A stretch of 23,015 nt of DNA, from positions 1 through 23,015 of the forward strand of contig JAUNRP010000005.1 of the NCBI GenBank assembly GCA_030544165.1, written 5' to 3'. The position numbers and the translations under genes are program-made. Below the pieces are notes generated by a model. That model was not told the origin of the DNA, ran no database searches, and worked only from the letters and a program-made list of their open reading frames with translations. Numbering within the stretch: the first letter of the stretch is position 1; every line of letters begins with the position of its first letter. Below are positions 17,415 through 23,015 of the stretch, one piece after another. The DNA comes from a bacterium (GTDB taxonomy: Bacteria; Actinomycetota; Actinomycetes; Actinomycetales; Actinomycetaceae).

Positions 17415-18704
17415 TCATGCCGCCGGAACCATCTTGCTCAGGGCCACGATCAGCCGATCCATCGTCTCACCGCCGCGGCGTTCGTACCCATCACTTAGCA
17501 GTTTATGGACGAACTTCATGAGTGTGGGACGCGGCAGTCCGTAGCGGGTGCAGATCCGCATCACTGCCGGGTTCTCGATCAGCTTCACGAAGATGCGACC
17601 GAGCGAGTAGTAGCCGCCGAACTCCGCCTTCATGGCCTCCGGGTAGGCGCGCAGCGCCTTCTCGAGGCCGTACCCGCTCGCCCGGGCGAACGCCTGGGAC
17701 ACCACATCGGCGGCAACGCGCCCGGCCATGAGGCCCACGCCGATCCCCTCGCCGTTGAACGGGGAGACCATGCCACCGGCGTCCCCCACCAACACGAGCC
17801 CCTTCGTGTAGAGAGGCTGGCGGTTGAAGGCCATCGGGAGGGCCGCGGAGCGCACGGGTCCGAGCTGGTTCTCCTCGGTGAACTCCCAGGACTCCGGGGC
17901 GTTCCTCATCCAGGTGCGGAAGAGCTCCTTGTAGTCCAGCTTGGTGGCCTTCGCGGTGGAGCTGACGGACCCCAGGCCCACGTTCACGGTGCCGTCCCCG
18001 AGCGGGAAGATCCAGCCGTAGCCCGGGAGCAGGGTGGAACGCTCGCGAGGACCATCCCACAGCTCGAGCTGGGACTCCATCCACTCGTCGTCGTGACGGG
18101 GACTCCTGAAGTAGGTGCGGACGGCCACGCCCATGGGGCGGCGTTCGTTCTTCTCGATCCCCATGGCGGTGGCGATGCGGGCGGCCACTCCGCCGGCCTC
18201 GATCACGATGGGGGCGCGCAGCTCGTACTCCTCGCCGCGGGTGCCGTCCTCATTCACCCCGCGGGCGCGCACGCCCACGATCCGGCCGGACTTCTCGTTC
18301 AGGATGGGCGCGGTCACGGTGGTGCCCTCGCGCAGTTCGGCGCCGCTGGCGGCGGCGTGGCGGGCGAGCACCTCGTCGAAGGACATGCGCGCCTTGGCCA
18401 TGCCGTAGTTGGGGTAGGAGGTGGATTCGGGCCACGGCAGGTGGATCTCGTGTCCGCCGCCGATCACCCGCAGGCCCTTGTTGCGCATCCAGCCGTCCGC
18501 CGGATCCATGGGCACGCCCATGCGGATCAGCTCGCGCACGGCGATGGGGGTCAGGCCGTCCCCGCACACCTTGTCACGCGGAAAGGTGGACTTCTCCAGG
18601 ATGATCACCCGGTGCCCGAGCTGGGCCAGGTAGTGGCCCGCTGCGGAACCGGCCGGACCGGCTCCGACCACCAGGACATCGGCGTCCTGAGGCATGCTGG
18701 TCAC
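17415..18704 (-). CDS. Geranylgeranyl reductase family flavoprotein, likely menaquinone reductase MenJ
   Basis: This 429-residue FAD-dependent oxidoreductase has an N-terminal Rossmann motif VVGAGPAGSAAG (12-23), the family motif FPRDKVCGDGL (41-51) and the second FAD motif VGDAGGMVSPFNGEGIG (306-322). Family members reduce isoprenoid double bonds. In Mycobacterium tuberculosis a homologue, MenJ (Rv0561c), partly saturates the menaquinone tail and lies close to a menaquinone methyltransferase gene and a polyprenyl synthase gene, a neighbourhood much like this one; the MenJ role here is inferred from that. The start is GTG with AGGAG ten nt upstream; the in-frame ATG at 18695 is too far from it. 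The middle DG-like motif reads IEAGGVAARIA (168-178), with Gly where related flavoproteins often have Asp. This gene probably opens the nuo operon. Confidence 0.88.
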   Translation of the reverse strand: MTSMPQDADVLVVGAGPAGSAAGHYLAQLGHRVIILEKSTFPRDKVCGDGLTPIAVRELIRMGVPMDPADGWMRNKGLRVIGGGHEIHLPWPESTSYPNYGMAKARMSFDEVLARHAAASGAELREGTTVTAPILNEKSGRIVGVRARGVNEDGTRGEEYELRAPIVIEAGGVAARIATAMGIEKNERRPMGVAVRTYFRSPRHDDEWMESQLELWDGPRERSTLLPGYGWIFPLGDGTVNVGLGSVSSTAKATKLDYKELFRTWMRNAPESWEFTEENQLGPVRSAALPMAFNRQPLYTKGLVLVGDAGGMVSPFNGEGIGVGLMAGRVAADVVSQAFARASGYGLEKALRAYPEAMKAEFGGYYSLGRIFVKLIENPAVMRICTRYGLPRPTLMKFVHKLLSDGYERRGGETMDRLIVALSKMVPAA

Positions 18705-18749
18705 GGGTCTACTGCTCCTGGTTGATGTGAGGGGTGGTCAACGTGCTTC

Positions 18750-18755
18750 ACTCTA
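18750..18755 (-). promoter_or_regulatory. Candidate -10 element of the menJ-nuo promoter
   Basis: On the minus strand this reads TAGAGT, four of six matches to TATAAT, in an AT-richer stretch (TGTGGATTAGAGTG). The sequence 17 nt upstream is a poor -35, which would fit a promoter needing an activator. It would give a 5' leader of roughly 40 nt and put the half-palindrome at 18779-18792 near position -42. This is an inference only; no other good -10 is seen in the gap. Confidence 0.25.
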
Positions 18756-18761
18756 ATCCAC

Positions 18762-18779
18762 AAAAAATGCTGCGCAGCA
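18762..18779 (-). terminator. Hairpin plus T6: possible terminator or attenuator between menG and menJ
   Basis: The minus strand reads TGCTGCGCAGCA, a perfect 12-bp palindrome, immediately followed by TTTTTT. As RNA it could form a four-base-pair stem (five with a G-U pair) and a GCGC loop with a U tract. It lies about 113 nt after the menG stop and just upstream of the candidate menJ promoter. The stem is short, so it may be a weak terminator, an attenuator, or simply an AT-rich promoter spacer. Confidence 0.35.
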
Positions 18780-18786
18780 CACCACA

Positions 18787-18792
18787 GGTCCC
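18787..18792. promoter_or_regulatory. Half-palindrome GGTCCC, third phased site
   Basis: The right half GGTCCC of the 18810-18823 palindrome recurs here, 31 nt away; the wider match is AGGTCCC at 18786-18792. The matching left half (about 18779-18784) is degenerate. It may be a weak third site for the same regulator, close to the putative -35 of menJ. Confidence 0.25.
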
Positions 18793-18809
18793 CCGCGCTC
18801 CCGCGATCT

Positions 18810-18823
18810 GGGACCTAGGTCCC
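18810..18823. promoter_or_regulatory. Perfect palindrome GGGACCTAGGTCCC, DosR/DevR-like operator candidate
   Basis: This 14-bp site is a perfect inverted repeat. The Mycobacterium DosR (DevR) box has the core GGGAC-N4-GTCCC; the outer five bases on both sides match here, while the centre is CTAG rather than T-A/T-A/T-A. It lies about 106 nt upstream of the menJ start, in the only large gap of the cluster. A hypoxia- or redox-linked NarL-family regulator is a reasonable guess, but no regulator gene is in the window. Confidence 0.45.
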
Positions 18824-18839
18824 GGCTCATCGGTGGAGG

Positions 18840-18853
18840 GGGACCAAGGGCCC
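18840..18853. promoter_or_regulatory. Second DosR-like site GGGACCAAGGGCCC
   Basis: It matches 12 of 14 bases of the perfect palindrome at 18810-18823 and starts exactly 30 nt from it, which is close to three helical turns. It overlaps the left arm of the inverted repeat at 18840-18865. The repetition and phasing suggest paired operators rather than chance. Confidence 0.38.
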
Positions 18854-18865
18854 AGCCGTGGTCCC
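18840..18865. repeat. Inverted repeat, 7-bp arms with 12-nt spacer
   Basis: The arms GGGACCA (18840-18846) and TGGTCCC (18859-18865) are perfectly complementary, and the spacer contains another palindrome, gggccc (18848-18853). As RNA after menG it could form a hairpin on either strand, but no T run follows on the minus strand. It may be an RNA structure at the menG 3' end or part of the operator group. Confidence 0.5.
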
Positions 18866-18891
18866 GGGTGACCGCGTCTCCCAGCGCCCCC

Positions 18892-19602
18892 TCAGCCCTC
18901 AGGCCGGAACGCCCGGTGCAGCGCCACGATCCCGCCGAAGAGGTTGTGGTATCCCACCCTCTCCCAGCCCGCAGCGGCGATCTGGCGCCCCAGCTCCTGC
19001 TGGTCCGGCCAGTCCTTGATCGATTCCGTGAGGTACCCGTACGCCGGGGACTGCGAGGCCACCACCCGGACCACAGCGGGCAGCACCGTGGAGAGGTAGG
19101 CGTAGTAGGCCGCGCGGAATGGCTGCCACGTGGGGCGGGAAAACTCACAGATCACCACGTGCCCACCGGGCTTCGTGACGCGCAGGAACTCACCGAGCGC
19201 GGCCGCCGTGTCCCCCACGTTGCGCAGGCCGTAGGAGATGGTCACCGCATCGAACGTGGCGTCCGCGAACGGGAGCGCCGTGGCATCCCCCACCACGAAC
19301 GGCAGGTCCGGGTTCTGCTTCTTGCCCTGCGCCACCATCCCCTGGGAGAAGTCGAGTGGCACCACGTCCACGCCCGCGTCCGCCCACACGCGCGAACTCG
19401 AGCCGGTCCCGGCCGCCACGTCCAGCACCCTCATTCCCGGGGTGGTGCCCACGGCGTCCCGTGTGGCGATCCGCCACCGCCGCACCATGAAGCCGGTCAT
19501 CAGATCGTTCGTGATGTCGTACTTCGGCGCGATCGAGTCGAACATCCCCGCCACATCGTGCGGGTCCTTGTCCAACTGGGCGCGGGGTGCAGGCGTGGTC
19601 AT
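18892..19602 (-). CDS. menG: Demethylmenaquinone methyltransferase (MenG/UbiE family)
   Basis: MenG uses S-adenosylmethionine to methylate demethylmenaquinone, the last ring step in menaquinone synthesis. The 236-residue protein has UbiE signature 1 at 28-44 (YD..ND.M...VRRWR), the SAM-binding motif VLDVAAGTG (59-67), the acidic end of the next strand (Asp84 in VVPLDFSQGM) and signature 2, RNVGDTAAALGEFLRVTKPGG (127-147). The ATG has GGGGGAG about 10 nt upstream. The gene lies 57 nt after the HtrA-type gene and before the regulatory gap leading to menJ. Since the neighbours belong to menaquinone synthesis, MenG is preferred over a ubiquinone role. Confidence 0.94.
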   Translation of the reverse strand: MTTPAPRAQLDKDPHDVAGMFDSIAPKYDITNDLMTGFMVRRWRIATRDAVGTTPGMRVLDVAAGTGSSSRVWADAGVDVVPLDFSQGMVAQGKKQNPDLPFVVGDATALPFADATFDAVTISYGLRNVGDTAAALGEFLRVTKPGGHVVICEFSRPTWQPFRAAYYAYLSTVLPAVVRVVASQSPAYGYLTESIKDWPDQQELGRQIAAAGWERVGYHNLFGGIVALHRAFRPEG

Positions 19603-19659
19603 GCCCGCAATTCTCCCCCATCCGCGCGCCTTCCGTTGACTGCCCCCCGACGGCGGCGC

Positions 19660-20877
19660 TCACGCCTCCTTGAGACTCACCTCGAGCTCGAGGTGCTCCC
19701 CGCCGCGCACCACTCCCAGCAGCACGGAGGTCCCGGGCGCCTCCGCCCGCACGAATCCGGTCAGCGAGTCCGCCCCCGTCACGGACGCGCCGTCCACGGA
19801 GACCACCACATCTCCGGCCGCGATGCCCGCCGCCTCGGCCGCGGAGCCCGCCACCACCTCGCGCACCTCGGCGCCCGTGCGGGTGACGCCGGACGCGCGG
19901 GCCTCCCCATCCACGAGGGAGACCCCGAGGAACGCGTGCTGGGCCTCGCCGGTGGCGATGATCTCTCCCGCCACCCGGGATGCGAGGTCCACCGGGATCG
20001 CGAACCCGAGCCCGATCGAGCCCGACTGCCGCGAGAGCGCCGCGATCGAGGAGTTGATCCCCACCACGCGCCCCTCCAGATCGAACAGCGGGCCGCCCGA
20101 GTTGCCCGGGTTGATGGCCGCGTCCACCTGGATCGCGTTGGTGACCACCCGCTCGCCCCCACCCGAGCCCGTGGTCACCGGGCGGTCCAGGGCGGAGACG
20201 ATCCCCGCCGTCACGGTGGAGGAGAGACCCAGCGGGTTGCCCACGGCCACCACCTGCTCCCCCACGCTGAGCGTGTCCGAGCTCCCGAGCGCGGCCGGGA
20301 CCAGGTCCTCGGGCGCAGAGTCCAGCGCGATCACCGCGAGGTCCGTGGTGGGATCGGTGCCCACGATCTGCGCCGGAAAGACCCGGCCGTCCGCGAGCGT
20401 CACCCGGATGCCGGCGGCGCCCGCCACCACGTGGTCGTTGGTGAGGATGTGCCCCTCCGCGTCCACCACCACGCCGGACCCCGAGCCGCCCCCGCTGCCG
20501 GTGGCCACCTCGATCGCCACCACGGAGTCCCGCACGGCGGCCGCCACCTGCGCCACCCCTCCCGCGTCAACAACCGCAGCGGGGACGACGACGGAGCTTC
20601 CGTTCGCCCCGAATCCTCCTGTGCCGGGCGCGCCTCCGTTCGCCGAGACGATCCCGAGGGTGGCTCCCGAGGCGAGGGTGGCCGAGAGCACCGAGGCGGC
20701 GAGGATTCCGGGCCACACCCGGCGCGTCCGGGGCGCAACACGGGAGTCCGTGGCAGCCACCGGCACCGCGGCGGCGGCGGGAGGGTTCGCGGCCGCCCAT
20801 GGCGTGGCAGGCGGCTCGCCCGCCCATGCGTAGCCGGAGGAACTCGTGGGCGCCGGGGAGGGCTCGTAGGTGGTCAT
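19660..20877 (-). CDS. Membrane-anchored HtrA/DegP-type serine protease with PDZ domain
   Basis: This 405-residue protein has a cytoplasmic Pro/Ala-rich N-terminus (1-50), one membrane segment (about 54-78) after RTRR, a trypsin-like domain (about 105-305) and a single PDZ domain (about 312-403). The catalytic triad is His149 (TNDHVV), Asp179 (TTDLAVI) and Ser260 (NPGNSGGPL). HtrA proteases degrade or sense misfolded exported proteins, so this one should act outside the membrane. The ATG has AAGGA about nine nt upstream, directly beyond a GC hairpin at 20894-20912. Its place between menD and menG is odd for function; it may simply be a neighbour, or it may tend the membrane respiratory complex, which is speculation. 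I cannot say which HtrA/PepD paralogue it is. Confidence 0.92.
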   Translation of the reverse strand: MTTYEPSPAPTSSSGYAWAGEPPATPWAAANPPAAAAVPVAATDSRVAPRTRRVWPGILAASVLSATLASGATLGIVSANGGAPGTGGFGANGSSVVVPAAVVDAGGVAQVAAAVRDSVVAIEVATGSGGGSGSGVVVDAEGHILTNDHVVAGAAGIRVTLADGRVFPAQIVGTDPTTDLAVIALDSAPEDLVPAALGSSDTLSVGEQVVAVGNPLGLSSTVTAGIVSALDRPVTTGSGGGERVVTNAIQVDAAINPGNSGGPLFDLEGRVVGINSSIAALSRQSGSIGLGFAIPVDLASRVAGEIIATGEAQHAFLGVSLVDGEARASGVTRTGAEVREVVAGSAAEAAGIAAGDVVVSVDGASVTGADSLTGFVRAEAPGTSVLLGVVRGGEHLELEVSLKEA

Positions 20878-20893
20878 CGCGCTCTGTCCTTCC

Positions 20894-20912
20894 GCGCCGC
20901 CGGGTGCGGCGC
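20894..20912. repeat. GC-rich hairpin in the htrA-type leader
   Basis: Arms gcgccgc (20894-20900) and gcggcgc (20906-20912) pair perfectly across a 5-nt loop. On the minus strand the structure sits directly upstream of the AAGGA ribosome binding site of the protease gene, within the 87-nt gap after menD. No T run follows, so it is not a classical terminator. It could affect protease translation or mRNA stability. Confidence 0.5.
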
Positions 20913-20964
20913 CACGGACATTGGACCCCTCGAATCTGGGAGGAGCGCGCAGGATTTCTGGATG

Positions 20965-22668
20965 CTAGCTGTGGACGATCCGCCCCGCGGCCACCCGCCG
21001 CGCCTCCGCAGCTCCGGCGAGATCGTCCCGCCCGATCCGGACTTCCACCACGGAGCGGCCGGAGATGGGCCGCGCCAGCACCTCGCGCAGCCCGTCCAGC
21101 CCGCCTGGCTTTCGGGCGTCCACGAGCACGTGGGAGGCATCGAACCCGGCCGCGAGCGCACCGAGGTCCGCCTGCTGCGGGGTGGCGAACAGCCGCTCGA
21201 ACGTGGCCCGGGCGAGCGCGTCCTGCTGGGAGAGCGTTCCCGGCTCGAGGGTCTCGAAGATCGCGCCGCCGGAGTCGTTCATGACCACCACCTGGAGATC
21301 CACCTCCGCCTCGTGGACCCCCCGCAGGAGGCTGGCGGAATCGTGGAGGAAGGTGAGGTCCCCCACCAGCGCGCGCACGGGCGAGCCGGTCCCGAGCGCC
21401 AGGCCGGTGGCGGTGGCGATCGTGCCGTCGATTCCGGCGAGGCCCCGGTTGGCCACCACGAGGGCGCCGTCCGAGCGGCCGGGGGCCACGCCGTCCACGG
21501 CCCGCACCGCGTTGGAGGAGCCGAGCACCAGGGTGGGCACCTCGGCCTCCCACACCGCGTGTGCCACCCGCTCGGCCACGCTCGTTGCGGCGTCGTCGAG
21601 GGCTGCGGCGAGGTCCGTATCCGCCTGCTGCCAGCGGTCCCACCAGGAAAGGTCGGAGGGCTCGGCGGCGGGTGCCACCAGATCGGCGCACACCTGCGCG
21701 GCCACCCCGGCCACGTCCGTCCACCGCGAGCGCGAGACCACCACCACCTCGGTGTCCGTGCGGGCGAGCAGGCGGGAGATCGGGCGGGAGAGCGTGGGGT
21801 GGCCCACCACCACCACGCGTTCGGCCTCATCCCCGAGGCCGGCGGCCAGCAGGTCGCGGTAGTGCCGGATCGCGCCGGGCAGGCGCGCCCCGGAGGAGGG
21901 TTCGGCGAGCACGGGCCACCCGGCCGCCTCCGCGAGCGCAAACCAGTGCGCGCCCGCGCGGTCCCCGGCCACGAGCAGGGTCCGCCGCCCCGCGGGAATG
22001 GACGCCGCCTCCGCAAGGCCGCCGCGCAGCTCCACGGCAGGCGGGGGCGGGCCCGCCAGCCAGTCGGCCATGCGCAGCTTCTCGAGTTCGAGGTGGCCGC
22101 TCGCGGGCTTGCGCTCCGGCACGAGCGGCTCGGCCAGGCCCACGTTGAGGTGCACCGGCCCCGGATCCCCCGTGAACGCACCGGTGGCGGCGGCGAGCGC
22201 CCGCGTCACGAGCCCCCGCACGGCCTCGCGCCGGTACCCGGCAGGAACGTCCGCGGCGAACCGCGGCGCCCCGGCAAAGATCCCCACCTGGTCCGTGGTC
22301 TGGTTGGCCCCGGTCCCCCGCCACTCGTGGGGCCGGTCCGCACTCACGACGACGATCGAGTCACCCGAGTGGGACGCCTCCAGGACCGCTGGGTGCAGGT
22401 TCGCGACGGCGGTGCCCGAGGTGGTCACCACGGCCACGGGCCGCATTCCGGCGCCGGAGCGGGTGAGCCCGAGGGCCACGAACCCGGCGCCGCGCTCATC
22501 CAGGCGGACGGTGAGGTGCAGCCAGCCCGCGTGGTGGGCCTCCGCGAGCGCGTAGGCGAGGGGGGCGGAGCGGGAGCCCGGGCAGAGGACGGCGTGGCGC
22601 ACCCCGGCGGCCACGAGTTCGCGCACGAGGGTGCGGGCCAGTTCGATCGAGGGGGGTTGCGGGGTCAT
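20965..22668 (-). CDS. menD: 2-succinyl-5-enolpyruvyl-6-hydroxy-3-cyclohexene-1-carboxylate synthase
   Basis: MenD is a thiamine-diphosphate enzyme that joins 2-oxoglutarate (with decarboxylation) to isochorismate, the first committed step of classical menaquinone synthesis. The 567-residue protein has CPGSRSAPLAYAL (29-41), Glu58 in DERGAGF, which is the glutamate that activates the cofactor in the family, and the thiamine-diphosphate motif starting GDLTFLHD (436-443) and ending in VMNDSGG (462-468). I chose the ATG at 22666-22668, which overlaps the menC stop as ATGA; the open frame runs further to 22749 but those residues are Arg/Pro-rich without family similarity and lie inside menC. The stop is TAG. 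Confidence 0.95.
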   Translation of the reverse strand: MTPQPPSIELARTLVRELVAAGVRHAVLCPGSRSAPLAYALAEAHHAGWLHLTVRLDERGAGFVALGLTRSGAGMRPVAVVTTSGTAVANLHPAVLEASHSGDSIVVVSADRPHEWRGTGANQTTDQVGIFAGAPRFAADVPAGYRREAVRGLVTRALAAATGAFTGDPGPVHLNVGLAEPLVPERKPASGHLELEKLRMADWLAGPPPPAVELRGGLAEAASIPAGRRTLLVAGDRAGAHWFALAEAAGWPVLAEPSSGARLPGAIRHYRDLLAAGLGDEAERVVVVGHPTLSRPISRLLARTDTEVVVVSRSRWTDVAGVAAQVCADLVAPAAEPSDLSWWDRWQQADTDLAAALDDAATSVAERVAHAVWEAEVPTLVLGSSNAVRAVDGVAPGRSDGALVVANRGLAGIDGTIATATGLALGTGSPVRALVGDLTFLHDSASLLRGVHEAEVDLQVVVMNDSGGAIFETLEPGTLSQQDALARATFERLFATPQQADLGALAAGFDASHVLVDARKPGGLDGLREVLARPISGRSVVEVRIGRDDLAGAAEARRVAAGRIVHS

Positions 22669-23015
22669 GATGCGAGTAAGTCTAGGAGCGCGGCGCACTC
22701 TCCGGGTGGCAGGAGGCCCGCCACCCGGCGCGCGCGGGCGGTCCACCACTCCCTCTGGTCGGCTGGTGCGGCCGGGAACTGCTCGGCGTCCGGGGCCACC
22801 CGGCCCACCGGGAGCTGTCCCCCGGAGGGAAGGAGCGGCGCGGCCGCCACGTCCGCGCCGAAGAGGTTGACGGTGGCGAGGCCACTGGCGAGGGGCGCCC
22901 CGTGGAACGTGGCGGCCTCCTCCGGCAGGGCAGCCGCGAGCGCCACCCCCGAGGCGATCCCCACGGAGGACTCGAGCGCGGAGGAGACCACCACCGGGAG
23001 GCCCACCTGTTCCGC
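22665..23015 (-). CDS. menC: o-Succinylbenzoate synthase, C-terminal part (cut by window edge)
   Basis: The frame is open to the right edge of the window and ends at a TGA overlapping the menD start. The visible 116 residues include VVVSSALESSVGIASGVALAAALPE and then LASGLATVNLFGADV, a pattern typical of the end of MenC barrels in the enolase superfamily. MenC dehydrates the cyclohexadiene product of the MenD/MenH steps to o-succinylbenzoate. The catalytic Lys and metal-binding acidic residues would lie in the missing N-terminal part, so activity cannot be judged. An internal GTG at 23006 is not the start. Confidence 0.85.
   Translation of the reverse strand, partial: AEQVGLPVVVSSALESSVGIASGVALAAALPEEAATFHGAPLASGLATVNLFGADVAAAPLLPSGGQLPVGRVAPDAEQFPAAPADQREWWTARARRVAGLLPPGECAALLDLLAS

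Noticed and set aside
19603..19659. A promoter in the gap between the protease gene and menG
   Set aside because: I looked for -35/-10 pairs on the minus strand and found none; a gttgac is present only on the plus strand, facing the wrong way.
22669..22749. N-terminal extension of menD
   Set aside because: It lies within menC and has no MenD-like residues; the ATG at 22668 overlaps the menC stop as ATGA and starts a normal MenD N-terminus.

Overview
The window is a GC-rich actinobacterial chromosome segment. A Micrococcales-type organism is likely from gene order and protein style, but I cannot name a genus. All 20 genes read on the minus strand, so the biological order runs from the right edge to the left. 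It is one continuous menaquinone and respiratory Complex I locus.

Right part (about 18.9-23.0 kb): the C-terminal end of menC (cut by the window edge) overlaps menD by 4 nt. An HtrA-type membrane-anchored serine protease follows, then menG/ubiE, the last methyltransferase of menaquinone synthesis. A 187-nt gap (18705-18891) comes next. It is the largest internal gap and the only one dense in symmetric DNA: a perfect 14-bp palindrome resembling the core of a DosR/DevR box, a near-copy 30 bp away, a half-copy 31 bp on the other side, an inverted repeat and a hairpin followed by six Ts. It is the best candidate for a controlled promoter of everything downstream.

Middle and left (199-18704): a geranylgeranyl-reductase-family flavoprotein (menaquinone reductase MenJ type) leads directly into a complete 14-subunit nuoABCDEFGHIJKLMN set, followed 8 nt later by a long-chain polyprenyl diphosphate synthase. 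Most junctions are ATGA or GTGA overlaps, so translation is probably coupled. The cluster joins the NADH dehydrogenase that reduces menaquinone with enzymes that make the quinone ring (MenC, MenD), methylate it (MenG), make its isoprenoid tail (polyprenyl synthase) and partly saturate that tail (MenJ).

The left 198 nt are non-coding and hold two 50-bp near-identical direct repeats, one with a terminator-like GC palindrome and T run.

Most notable points: NuoG has lost all four cysteines of the accessory N7 iron-sulfur cluster at exactly the canonical spacing; the menJ-nuo upstream region has helically phased DosR-like palindromes; NuoE and NuoJ carry long low-complexity tails whose final Glu codons form the next gene's Shine-Dalgarno. 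I see no CRISPR array, tRNA, rRNA, insertion sequence or prophage gene, and no evidence of an entirely new system.
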